Origin: Chytridium lagenaria
Taxonomy: Eukaryota > Chytridiomycota > Chytridiomycetes > Chytridiales > Chytridiaceae
NCBI GenBank assembly: GCA_025449115.1
Contig: JAHLKC010000121.1
Coordinates: forward strand, 61,492 to 125,491
Length of the DNA: 64,000 nt
Direction of reading: 5' to 3'
Shown: piece after piece, positions 32,608 through 43,100 of the stretch
Numbering within the stretch: the first letter of the stretch is position 1
Layout: each line of letters begins with the position of its first letter
Translations under genes and position numbers: made by a program
Notes under the pieces: generated by a model
The model's database searches: none
The model's input: only the letters and a program-made list of their open reading frames with translations
Told to the model about the DNA's origin: nothing

Positions 32608-35600
32608 TCAAACGCTACCAGCACCCTGCGAGGGTGTCGTCGCAGTAGCACTCGTAGCACTCGTAGCACTCGCAGCACTCGCGTTTGCCCGATCTAAAAA
32701 AACAAACAGAAAAAAAAGAATATAAAAAAATTAATAAAAAAAAGCCTCCCTCAAAACATAAAATCACTTCAAATTACATACAAAACCAAAAAAAAAAAAA
32801 AAAAAAAAAAACACAACTCACCCAACGCATTCAACGTCACCAACTCCTCAACCTCACTCGCCCTCCGATCCTCCATAATAAGAATCCCTCCCGTCAACTC
32901 CTTCTTCACAGGCACATACCTCGCTCCCTCCCTAAACGTCACAAACTTCAACTGTCCAGGAAGCACCCTCGCAAGATTCTCAAGAACCTCGGACCCTGCC
33001 TCCTTCTTCTTCTTCTGCTTCTCAACAACAGCTTCCTAAACACCATCCCAAAACAAAAAATGTTATTAAAATCCCAACATGAAATCAACACAAGGAGATG
33101 TGGGGAGGAGGAGAAAGGGTATCAATACCTTTTCTTCTTTAGGCGCTTCCTCCTTCTTCTCATCCGTGTCCATCGCATCATCTTTATGCGCCTTCTTGGC
33201 ACGCGCCATCGCCCTCGCAGTCGTCGAAAGAACGGCTGTCGCAACCTTCTCAATCTCCTTGGTCTCCGGAGGCTTCACAGGCGGGGGGTACGCAAACAAT
33301 GAAGGTCGCGCATTCGACACAAAGTCAAACTTGGGAATCTACATTAAACCATCCAACAAACAAAAAAATAATAATCAGCCTCCAACACACAAACAGACTC
33401 TTTTCCATTTGAATACAATAACAAATAAACGGAGAAGGGGTGACGGAACAAATCAATAAATAAAAATAGAATTGAAATCTTACCTCAAGTTCTTGTTCAA
33501 CCCAATAATCGGCGTCGGCGTAAACGCCAACGACAAAAAGTGCGTCAACGGGTACCAATACCAAAACTGCGTAAACACCGCCATCCCCACAATCGCACTC
33601 ATATTCGGCAATCCACTCGGACTCCTCAAACTAATCGTCACATTCCTTCCCCCCGCATCCAAAATCCCCTGTCCAAGCACAGCCCCAAACACAGCCATCA
33701 CATCCTCATGTCGATCCGCAATAATCGTCTCAAACAACTTGCGCACACTCTCAACTCGGCTACAACTCGCTTCATTCTGCTGAACAAGCACCATCGCGAG
33801 CGCAATCAACGCTCCTTGACGCACAAAATCAACAGGGTCTTTGGCCATGGGCTCGAGAAGGTCGAGAGCTTCAGGGAGAGCCGTGCCGGCGCACGAAATG
33901 CCAAGGGCAAGAGTGGCGCCGTATCGAACGTGGGGGTTGAAACTCTCTGACAAAAGTTGAACCACTCGGGGGACTTGCGACGGGGTGCGGGAAAAGCACA
34001 AAACCAAGAGAGGTAACGGCAGCGCGACGCACATCATCGTTCACATCAGAGACGGCAACGTGGAGAAGCTTCTTTATCGCCTTGTTGCTGCCAGTGCCGC
34101 TGTAAGCCATCGCCACAGTGTAGATACCAGAGTAACGAAGAACGGGGTCCTAAGCATCAAAGAAAAACATGGTGAGCAATCCATCTCCATCAAAAAAAAA
34201 CAAAAAGGCCTGCTTAAAAAAACCAACCTTGTCCAAAAGCAACTGCTCGATAAGGCCATCAGCACCCTCCTCCTTGCCATACATGATCAACGCAATGCCA
34301 ATCGCAATACCCCTAATAATCTTCTCATGCTGAGTCTCGTGAGCATACTGCAACATTTCCTCAATAGCCCTTCCATTCGCAGTCCCAAGCATCACAAGAC
34401 CCATAGCAATACCAGCAGCTTCACCAGCAACAGCGCTGTCACTAAACATGATATTCTTCAAATCCTCGTAAAATGCCTGCAAGAAAAACGTAAGAGCAAG
34501 AACAAAGAAAAACGTGACGCTTACTCTCACTACCAGTAGCCATACCGGCTACACCGAGACCGAGACTGGCACCATGCTGGATCACCTCGGTTTGGGTATT
34601 CTTGAGCGCGTTGGTAAGGTAGTCGAGAACTCCAGCTCCGTGGTTGGCGTGAATAAGACCAAGAGCAAAAAGAGAACCACCTTCAGAGTAGGAGGAACCA
34701 GTCACACCCTCCTTGGGCAAGTAGGGTCCAAGAAGTGCCATACCAAGAGAGATTTGGCCCTTTTTAAAAAATTAAAAAAACAATCCTTTGCTTAAAGAAA
34801 TCACAAAGAAACATCAAGGTCAAAGGAGGCAAAAACTAAGAGAGTGGATAAGGTTTGGCGAGACAAGCTAACCTTGTGAATAACACCCAACGCCGCAGTC
34901 GCAATAAACTTGGTCCAGTTAGTAGCCTTTGCCAACCACTCCAAATTCTGCCTCAAAAAGTCATCACTCGTAGTCCCGGCATTCATATAAGCGTTCGCAA
35001 CAGTAATCGCCTGATGATACACAGAACTCCGGCTCTCAAGGTTCTCCCTCGTCTTCTTCAAGATCTGAAGGTCAGCATGGTTGTTGCGCGACAAGAACTC
35101 AAGGTACAGCCGGATCGACAACTCGCCCAACAGAATAGCTCGGATCTTGCTGAACGCATCCGCGTGAGGGTCAGACACAGTGTCGGTGGGTGCAGCAGAA
35201 ACAAGAGGAGTGGCCTCGTCTGTCTCCATGGCGTCAGGGTTAGGGGTCGCGGCGATGCTCTCGGTGGCGGCGGTGCCAACGGGGAGCTGGGCGAGGACCT
35301 TGGTGAGGAACTCTTGAGTGGCGTTGCCTTCAAGGTCAAAGGCAATCTGGTACGCAAGGAGAACGTGGCGTTCGTCTTTTCTCACAAGTCCTTGCAAAAG
35401 CTCGGCTGCGTTGCTAAAGTCGTTGAGGTAGAGGTAACACTTGCTTGTGGCAAAGTAGTCGGGCTCCTCAAGGTTACCATAAAGCTTTACAAGGAGACGC
35501 AAAACCTATGGCAATGGATTAGAAAGGAGAAAAGGCGGAAAATCAAACCTTATTTCTAAAGTCAATGTGCTGCACGATGGTGATGGCGGCCTCAAGAACG

Positions 35601-36407
35601 TAAGACATGAGCTCCTTTTGGAAGCCACCCTTCGTAATTGCAGTCTCGAGAACATCCAAACGCAATGACTCCAATGCGATTCCAATGGCCTGCTTGTATT
35701 CGCTGTCATTGTAGCAACGGACAAACATCTTTTCAACAACAAACTCGAGCCGACGATCAATTGTCGAGGTCTCGGGGTCACCGTTGCGAAGAGCAATGTA
35801 TGTGTCGATAGCTTTGGCTAAATTATGACTTTAGTAAGCTAGCCGTAGGGACACTATGACGACACTTACAAATGATGGTCTCAATGTACTCCCCCTTATT
35901 TGCTGGCGACTCAAAACAAGTCACCTGCACCCAGTGCAAAGGTAAGAGACTCGTCCAATTCACCCAAGTGATAGTAAACCTGAGTAGCGGTTAATAATCG
36001 TTTGGCCAAATAGAAACCCACCTTTGATGCAACAAAGCCGCCAATTGCCTCTCCTTAAAAGATTCATTCTCATAGAGAATCTCGCTAAAATCCAAAAGTT
36101 AGAACATTCATAATCAAGCCCGAAATAAGAAAGTTTAAACGAGCAGACATGAACAACCAAACTCACATCTTGGAGACTTCGTCGGCGATTTCAGCCCAAA
36201 ACTGGTCGACCATCACATTGAGCTGTTGCAAGGCGTACACCTGAAGCTCCTCATCCGTTTCATCGAGCAAGGAGATGACTCCGGCTATTCATCCAGCATA
36301 TGTAAAAAAAAACAGACAGGAGGGAAATGAAGTCCATCAGCGAATATTCCTTTGCCATTATCCTTATCCTTGAGACACCCACCTGCCGAAGTCAACGTAT
36401 GCACCAT
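32608..36407 (-). CDS. RPN2: 26S proteasome regulatory subunit Rpn2 (PSMD1)
   Basis: ATG at 36407 (M-V-H-T-L-T-S-A) leads, after an intron, into [12 protein letters not shown] near 36270. F-W-A-E-I-S-D-E-V-S-K-I is near 36210. [15 protein letters not shown] near 35695 and [11 protein letters not shown] near 35455 match PSMD1. [15 protein letters not shown] is near 34975 and [10 protein letters not shown] near 34660. The proteasome/cyclosome repeats follow, with [12 protein letters not shown] near 34425 and [11 protein letters not shown] near 34330. [15 protein letters not shown] near 34040, [13 protein letters not shown] near 33940 and V-T-I-S-L-R near 33640 continue them. The C-terminal region has the charged [14 protein letters not shown] linker and ends in an Ala/Ser/Thr-rich tail at 32608. 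Rpn2 is the large toroid scaffold of the 19S base and helps anchor Rpn13. About nine introns; a frame break near 33990. Confidence 0.93.
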
Positions 36408-37523
36408 GATGGTTCAAGTCCGTGTAATGAATATGTGTAGGTATAAATGAGATGCGTGTGTACAGAGAGCCTCAGAGATGTTGGCTTTTGGCAGTCAGCC
36501 AAAGTACTTTAGTGTAATTCTGTTTACGGGAAGGAGTGATGGTGGATACATTGAGGAATCGAGCAGGTCAGGGAGAAAAGAGGGTCAGCGATGAGCAGAC
36601 ATGGGCGTTATACGCACGCAAGAAAGCGCAAGGTGTCGGATGCAAACGGGCATACCTGTTTGTGTAAAGAACTTTCGTCGTCCGCTGTGGGTCGTCGATT
36701 GGGAGTGAACTTTTTTTGCAAAAGAGGACGCGCAATTTTACATACGAATAATTTTCAGTTGAACCATGATGCTCTGACAACAGGATTCAACAATCCAGTC
36801 CCATCCAGTGAGTTGACGATAGCACGACGGAATTTAGCTCTTGGAAGATGGATATATTCTTCCAGCGCGCTTTAGATTATTTTTTGATGTCATCAAGCTT
36901 TAAGAAAGTGTTGATATGTCGAAATTCATCTCTTTCTGGAACCACGATATGCATTGGTTTTTGATGGAAGCGCTGTAAGTTGGGACTTGCAAGGTATTCC
37001 AGCGCTGTAAGTTGGGACTTGCAAGGTATTCCAGCGCACTATTCTGCCGTCAAACAAGGGCTTTGTGGATCTTCTCATGCACTTGCTCAATTCAGCTTAA
37101 TACTGTTTTTAATAAGTCTTTTAACACATTTGTGCACTTTTGACGGAGAGCATTTCGACACAGCGCTGTAAACTGCAAGTTAGCAACATTATCAGTTTTC
37201 TGCTATCAGCCAGTTGCGGTCTCAGCTGTCAGCGTCCTGTCTGCACCTTGACAAATAAACAACTTTAGACAGAAAATAACATACAATATCGAAGCTGTCG
37301 TCTCCAGCCACCCAATGTCAACCCTCTTCAGTTTCTCCCTGTATGCGAGTACTCGCTCCTCCTTCTTCTATACGAGAAAAATTCAGAAAGATGATCGATT
37401 CTGTCAAGACCTTACTCAATTAATTGATAGAGAGGGATTGACATCGCCCAAAACTTCAGGTGATTGTTCCCCCTTCAGCAGACCAGGCCATTCCAAAGCG
37501 TTTCAAAACGAACGTCCTTTGCC
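36408..37523. other. Divergent intergenic region between RPN2 and RIB43A
   Basis: About 1.1 kb between start codons of two divergently transcribed genes. It contains a perfect 32-bp tandem duplication (listed separately). An open stretch (37315-37590) overlaps the RIB43A start but has no recognisable content. The rest shows no gene. Confidence 0.5.
36969..37032. repeat. Perfect 32-bp tandem duplication with AGCGCT core
   Basis: The unit agcgctgtaagttgggactt plus gcaaggtattcc occurs twice back to back (36969-37000, 37001-37032), followed by a third partial AGCGC. A related fragment, agcgctgtaaactgcaagtt, lies near 37162. AGCGCT is a palindrome, so the array presents regularly spaced two-fold symmetric sites in the RPN2/RIB43A spacer. 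Confidence 0.85.
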
Positions 37524-39177
37524 ATGTACAAGGTCGAGATCGCTCAGGACACGCTCCAGCAGGCAGCTATCACCCGGAGACAGAAGCTAGATGAGGACCG
37601 CAAGAACCGAATCTTCAATCCAAAGACGAGGTCTCTTGGTGTAAGTGTCAACCGTGGCCCCTCATTTCAATCTCTAGGTCTCTGACTGATCCTTTCCGAC
37701 GGACGGCCTTTTTTCTTTGTTTCATATAGATCGATGTCAGCGCTTTGGAAGAACAAATACGGCTGAAGAATGAGATGAAAATGGTCGAAAAGCAGCGGGA
37801 TCTTGCATTCGGTGCGTGGTTATATCTGCTAAATCGTCGAGCGCTCTTCTTTTCCTCTAAAGCTTAATCTGGTGACAATAGACCGTTCCATGAAGTACAC
37901 GAACGACATATTGACCATGATGGATGAGCACGTCAGCCGGACGCGGCGTGAGCACCTTTCTGATATGAACCAGTTCCGTAAAGAGTACCAAAAGCCTGAA
38001 CAGGGAAGGGACTTTGATCTTTACGATCCCAAGGCTCAATTCAAGGACAGGCCGGCTCGCATTGCAGATGATGACTCGAGGTGTGGAGTCTCTGGGATGC
38101 AAAAGTTTGAGGGTGAAGATTTGGGTGTGGACGGGCGAGCAAGGCAGCAGAAGGAGCAGATTCGTATCTGGACGGAGCAGCAGATTTATGAAAAGGAGAT
38201 GAGGCGTCACATGGAGATGGAGGAGGAAAGGTACGCTCGCTTCCTGTTTTGCTTTCTTTTGAATTTTTTCTTCTTGAGGTTTACTTGTAATAACCGAACA
38301 ATTGTAAAGGAATTATGAGGCTTATGAGAGCCTCGTGACGGAGAAAGTTTCAGCATTGAATCAAGCCGTGAAGAAGGCTAGATCCGATCAGGCTAAATCT
38401 GACAAAGAGATAAACGAACGACTGGTAAGAGCATTACATTAAACTCATTTTGCCTTCTTCTTTAAACGTATGGGCTTTAAACAACGTCGAAAAATAGGCT
38501 GCCCTTAAGATTCAAAAGGAGCGTGAAGATAAATTGAAGGAGACTGAGATGAACACGCGAGAAATTTTGAATCATATGCAAGGAGAGTTCCTCACAGAGA
38601 GGCCGGATGTTTTCAACATTAAAGGAGGTCACAAGTTAGTACTTGATAGCCGCTCTATACCACAGAAAAACTTACTTGTATTTGGTAGAGTGAGGGTGGA
38701 TCTTTTCAAAGGAATCACTCCGGACCAGAAGGCAGCTATTCTTCAAGCTCAGGAAAATCAGCGACTGGAGGCAGAAGTAAGTTAAAGTGTCTCTTCTCTC
38801 GTCCTGGAGGTCGTTATTCCTGATTAGTATTTGCATAGGCTAGGAAAGAGCGGCAGAGAATCGACGGAAGCCAAGTGGGCTCTACAGGAGGCATCAAACC
38901 ATAGAGCCTCTCTTCTTCTCGAAAGAGAAAAAGAACGTAGACAAAGAGAGCTTGCCATTCAAATTAGGAAGCAGAACGAGTCAAAGGCGGTTGATGATCG
39001 CCAAAGGTAAGTTTCCTACTACTATTTTATTAGTGTAAAAAGTCATCTTCCATTATTTTATGAAAGCTGATGGACTTTTGCCTCGTCTTTATTTAGGCAA
39101 CGCTACATTGACAAGGTCCTTTACACAAACCCCCCACAGAGGCATACTTTGGACAATTCAACACAACCTCTCGGTGA
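37524..39177 (+). CDS. RIBC2: RIB43A-domain protein of axonemal doublet microtubules
   Basis: ATG at 37524. The protein is a near-continuous coiled coil with the RIB43A signature order. R-I-F-N-P-K-T-R-S-L-G-I-D-V spans the first intron. F-R-K-E-Y-Q-K-P-E-Q-G-R-D-F-D-L-Y-D-P near 37975 is next, then P-A-R-I-A-D-D-D-S-R-C-G near 38050 and F-E-G-E-D-L-G near 38105. Q-I-R-I-W-T-E-Q-Q is near 38160. L-F-K-G-I-T-P-D-Q-K is near 38702. W-A-L-Q-E-A, L-L-L-E-R-E and Q-R-Y-I-D-K-V-L-Y-T-N-P-P come next, and Y-F-G-Q-F-N-T-T-S-R at the stop 39175-39177 is the family's typical C-terminus. Two frame breaks are evident, one at the C-run 39130-39135. RIB43A proteins line the inside of the doublet A-tubule in cilia and flagella. 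Five or six short introns. Divergent from RPN2. Confidence 0.9.
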
Positions 39178-39660
39178 AAAATCCGTCAGCGTTTTGATAG
39201 AGACGGAGAGTAGAAATAGAAATCTGAAGTTCACAACCGCATTTGCCATCAAACATATGAGCATTCTTTTTAGAAAAAACCCAACACTGGGGGGTGATTA
39301 TTCCATAGCAGATGTATTTTACAAATTTAGCGCGCGTGTACACTATGTTAGACACTTAAAGAAAAATGAAACAAATACGCTTTTTTTTTTTACGTAACAT
39401 TGGGTTCAATCAAGAACACGTCATTGATTTATATGAAGGAGGATCCAAAAAAAAGATATTGAAAAAAGAGGGTGTGAAGGGGGTGGTTGTTGAGGTGGTA
39501 GTGAATGACTAAATCGCTAAAATAGAGCTAGTCGAGATAGCTTCATTCCCTTTAGCGTCGAGATATCAAGATGAAGTTTTGGATAGCTATTAAGTTACTG
39601 TTTCGGTTTTGCCCTGTTACTATGTGGTCATCTAAATGGGTGTTAAAAAAAACGTTGCTA
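39178..39660. other. Convergent intergenic region
   Basis: About 480 bases after the RIB43A stop; T-run near 39381 and a GGGTGTGAAGGGGGTGG stretch near 39470. No coding-like frame. It probably contains the RIB43A 3' UTR and the 3' end of the unidentified minus-strand gene. Confidence 0.4.
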
Positions 39661-40639
39661 AAAGCAGTTATAAGCACTCACCAATGACCACATGGCACAC
39701 ATCGTTTCTTCCTGCCGAATACCGTCCCCCCCAGATCTTGATAAAATCCTCAATAGATGTTTCGTGCATCGCTTGCCGTGAAGCCAATGCTTCTCCTGAG
39801 CTTGGCTACAAAAGTTCAGTATATTGTGGTCCAATTAAAAAAGACGGCATTACTGCAGTTAAGGAAGTCTTTTCAAAAATCCAAGACTCCGCTGGGACCG
39901 AGGGTCGCGTTGAAAAGAGAGCTGCCGTCCCACCTCCAATAAGGCATATAGGTCCTTTGAATTTGATAAGTTTGATAAGCATTCAAATTAAGACGGTCGC
40001 TTACTTTTTCTTCTCACCAAGTGCTCGAAAAGAGCCTTTATAGCAACACTTTCGGTATCATTAAAATACCCTAACGCCCTCAAATTAGAATCATACTCCC
40101 CTTCATTTTTTTTACCAAAATAAAGCGTACCAACCATCTCCACACGGCACAACCAATCCTGCAAATACCTCCTGGTTCAAATTCAACGTTCTAGCATCAT
40201 AGGGATCTGAAAATGTGCTTAAATCCAGCGGCGGTCCACTCGAATTCATCTCTGGTGTCTTTGAAAACGCCAAAGCATCAGCACCGTTCCCTTCTGCATT
40301 TGCAACCCTAATCGACCGATCCCTGAACCACTTTAAGCATCCATCATCCAGATCCGACCATACAGGAGGACGTCCATCAGGCGTGGCTGCCTTTGCTGCG
40401 AATACCGTGGAACATCTATTTGTAAATTGTGTTGGGTGTCAATGTTTGCGTATCGAGATGATGCTTTTGATTTGACTGAAGGGCGGGAAGGAGACATACA
40501 CAGTGAAAGACTGGATGAATGCTTTTGCTGACACGCCGGGATGTGACGATGTCAGCAGGAAAAGGACTTGAGGACGGCTACCCATTACAATATTCAAGCA
40601 GAAATGCGACACAGAACAACAAAGCGAATCCTGCAGCCA
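39661..40639 (-). CDS. Unidentified protein, possible signal peptide
   Basis: A minus-strand frame starts at 40639 with a hydrophobic stretch (M-A-A-G-F-A-L-L-F-C-V-A-F-L-L-E) that could be a signal peptide or membrane anchor. Downstream, coherent coding-like segments appear. V-W-S-D-L-D-D-G-C-L-K-W-F-R-D-R is near 40350 and F-S-D-P-Y-D-A-R-T-L-N-L-N-Q-E near 40220. V-E-M-V-G-T-L-Y-F-G-K-K near 40135 and A-L-F-E-H-L-V-R-R-K near 40040 follow, then Y-M-P-Y-W-R-W-D-G-S-S near 39945. They lie in different frames, as in other genes here. I do not recognise the family. Exon joins and the stop are not certain. Confidence 0.4.
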
Positions 40640-40659
40640 TTAATTTTAGTGAGACACAA

Positions 40660-41200
40660 CTGTACGGACTTAAGTAGAATGTGCGATTTATGAGAGATAC
40701 GGGAAGTCAGCGTTGTGGTGATGGAAGTGTGAAAGCTGTGGGCGGCATGGTTGGTGCTGAGGGAGGCATAAGACTTGGATGACGCATGAACGGCATCTTT
40801 TACTTCATCTGTTAAAGCTCCATTCAAATCCTATCAAAGTTCCATTCGACACCCAACATAAGAGAAAGCTTGTCCTGATGCTTAGTAATCAGCTCCTTCA
40901 ACCAAGTCGCTCAATATCTACCAGCTTGGACATATTCTACATCCGCACAACGCTACTTCCATTCCAAGTGGTGTTCGTGGTAAATCAACGGCGACGTATT
41001 TTCTGAGAAGGTATTCTCATGCAAGTCGTTAGTATCAAAAACGAGAGCTGTTTCAAATCCGAGGAGAAACGATAGACAGAAGCCACTTCAAGAAGCGAAT
41101 GCGGTACACGATGTCCAATTTTGTGACTAGAGCATCGTTTTACTTCCTGGGTTAGAGTTGTGGAAAGAAGTTTATTCTGCGGGATTTGAAGCAACGTTTT
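40660..41200 (-). CDS. Possible second unidentified minus-strand coding region
   Basis: Helix-like, charged segments are readable on the minus strand in more than one frame: F-D-T-N-D-L-H-E-N-T-F near 41035, A-T-W-L-K-E-L-I-T-K-H-Q-D-K-L near 40895, and A-L-T-D-E-V-K-D-A-V-H-A-S near 40820. They could be exons of a small helical protein or upstream exons of the 39661-40639 gene. No family was recognised and no start codon could be fixed. Confidence 0.25.
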
Positions 41201-41226
41201 CTGGAGAAGTCTGCGTACGAATCACT

Positions 41227-42040
41227 TCAGTGACACGCTAAGGATGGTTTTGCCTTTGCGGTATCAGCATTGAAAGAGTAGTAACCGAACGCTGTGCCAG
41301 ACAGAATGGATAATACCAGCCAGCCGTTGAGGCTCATAAAGACCGTCATGATTAGTAGCGAAGAGAATGTGGAGATGGCATAATGAAGGGTTCTTTGCAT
41401 CCGACGTGAACTGAGCAAAAAAAAAAAAAGGTCGTCAAGCCTAATGATTGCAAAAACAAATATTCACTCACTCCTGATGCCGTGATTGCGATGCTACTCG
41501 AGGTTTCGCATCGTTGGATTCCAACTCAACGTCGTCCATTTTGTCAAAGTGAGAAAATCGTCTCTCCTGAAGTCGGTAAGCCTGAAACCATTCGTGTCTG
41601 TCCACCATTTTCAGCCTTGAACTAACTTAGAAACCCTTCGCATCACCTACCATAAGCCATAAGGAACACCAATATGCAGGAAATGAACATGGATCCTGCC
41701 CCTGTCCATCCCGTTTAATTAGCCAATGCTAAAATTGTATTCCGTCTTTCAACCAAACTCACCTGCTGTCTGCCAAAAGCTAAATAGAATTGTAGTTTCT
41801 TTTAACGTTAAAGGTGAATTTAGGTGGGATGGGAGAGGTAAAGAGGTTTTTAGCTTTTGAGACCATGTCAACTTATGGACACCCACCCGTATTCCAGTTA
41901 AAACACCATATTCATTGTATGCGACATTGACATCCCACCACTGTTCGATCCATCTCCCATCTCATCAGGTGCACCCTGCATCGCTGGATCCCCAGCTCGA
42001 CCGTCATTCGCATCATCTGATGATGTGCATGATGGTCCAT
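41227..42040 (-). CDS. CTR: Ctr-family copper transporter
   Basis: ATG at 42040 starts a His/Met-rich N-terminus (M-D-H-H-A-H-H-Q-M-M-R-M). After a frame break this continues to a second Met-rich motif, G-M-S-M-S-H-T-M-N-M-V-F near 41915. TM1 begins with I-L-F-S-F-W-Q-T-A near 41790. TM2 follows an intron with S-M-F-I-S-C-I-L-V-F-L-M-A-Y near 41670. A cytosolic loop holds acidic D-V-E-L-E-S-N-D near 41530. TM3 is M-T-V-F-M-S-L-N-G-W-L-V-L-S near 41335, with the G-x-x-x-G-Y packing motif (G-T-A-F-G-Y). This matches fungal Ctr transporters that import Cu(I) as trimers at the plasma or vacuolar membrane. The canonical M-x-x-x-M of TM2 is not evident from my reading and should be verified. Confidence 0.75.
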
Positions 42041-42104
42041 TCCAACCTTTTAGACCAAAAAATTCTCTGGCCTGCTAACGGCTTTTAAGGCCATTCAAAA
42101 ACGC
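42041..42104. promoter_or_regulatory. 64-bp divergent spacer between copper transporter and methyltransferase genes
   Basis: The start codons of the two divergent genes are about 64 bases apart, too short for two separate full promoters. Either the genes share a compact core or one true start lies in an upstream exon. No copper-response element was identified. Confidence 0.3.
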
Positions 42105-42987
42105 ATGGAAAGTGATCTGCCGTTTGCGCAGGATGACTTTGAAGAGAGCGACTTTCAACCTGCGTTGACCAGTGCTGTGCAGCGTACATTGGGTAAGTTG
42201 TAAATTTTATGAAGGTTATCTTTGCTTTGGCATTCTTGTTCGTTGTTGAAGAAGCATGGCTGCCTGATTTTACCCATCCAAATAAATGCATGCTTTTTAT
42301 AGAGTAGTAATCTTTCCTGTATATAATTATACTTTTCTAGTAAATTCAATTCCGTTGGATGGATCTGGTTTCATTGCACCGTTCGTACCCGTCTCAGAGG
42401 AGGTTGCGGAAGCTGCTCTCAATACATCAATATTGGACCAAATGATGTTTTAGTAGACTTGGGTAAGCCTTCTGTTTGTTAAACTACAAATATCCCTCTT
42501 TAAGTTTAAGTTGACCTTCGATATTGTATGTACAATTACATCAGGTTGTGGTGATGGTCGAATTCTAGAGAGAGCACTCGCTTTTCCGGTCCCTCCTTCC
42601 CGCTGCATCGGTGTCGAACTGGATCCCTTTCTCGCCGAACACATACGCACAGACATTTGTCCAAAGTATCCTGGAGATATACTTCAAATTATAGAAAAGG
42701 ACATGTTTGACGTTGACTTGGAAAGTATTAAGGCCACAGCATTATGCCTCTACCTTCTTCCTAAAGGCCTAGAAAGATTGCGAGAAAACCATTGTGACGT
42801 GGCTCACGAATGGCCAGAGCCTTCCCAAGAGCTCTCCGCAGCGGCGTGTTGTCACGATCACTTACTCAATTCCTGAACTTGAATGCACATACTCAAGGGA
42901 GTGCGGGGAAAAAAATGGTTATTCTACTACGACGCAAGCTTGATCACGGTATCCCCAACCTCCACCACGTCCCTCAACTCCAATTAA
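42105..42987 (+). CDS. Seven-beta-strand SAM-dependent methyltransferase, ATPSCKMT/FAM173-like
   Basis: The first exon reads M-E-S-D-L-P-F-A-Q-D-D-F-E-E-S-D. After an intron (about 42191-42340) comes I-A-P-F-V-P-V-S-E-E-V-A-E-A-A-L, typical of the family's P-F-V-P-T-P region. Next is D-V-L-V-D-L-G split by an intron from C-G-D-G-R-I-L-E-R near 42550; this is motif I that binds S-adenosylmethionine. G-V-E-L-D-P-F-L follows near 42610, with the acidic residue that contacts the ribose. D-M-F-D-V-D-L near 42700 is next, then T-A-L-C-L-Y-L-L-P-K-G-L near 42740. The last part (V-T-I-T-Y-S-I-P-E-L near 42850) is strand-like. FAM173 enzymes methylate lysine in mitochondrial proteins, including an ATP synthase subunit; the substrate here is inferred only. 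The A3 run at 42440-42442 breaks the frame. Confidence 0.72.
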
Positions 42988-43100
42988 ACATTACCTTCCT
43001 ACGCGCGCTAGCTACACCAACAAATAAAGAATCAGAAGAAGAAAAAAAAGTTTGTTCTCAATTATAAAAACTGGCATGTCGTGGCCACATGCGGTTGTAG

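Noticed and set aside
36411..36421. ggttcaagtcc, resembling a tRNA/Pol III B-box
   Set aside because: It lies just upstream of the RPN2 start codon. I see no matching A-box, acceptor stem or anticodon arm around it, so it is not a tRNA gene.
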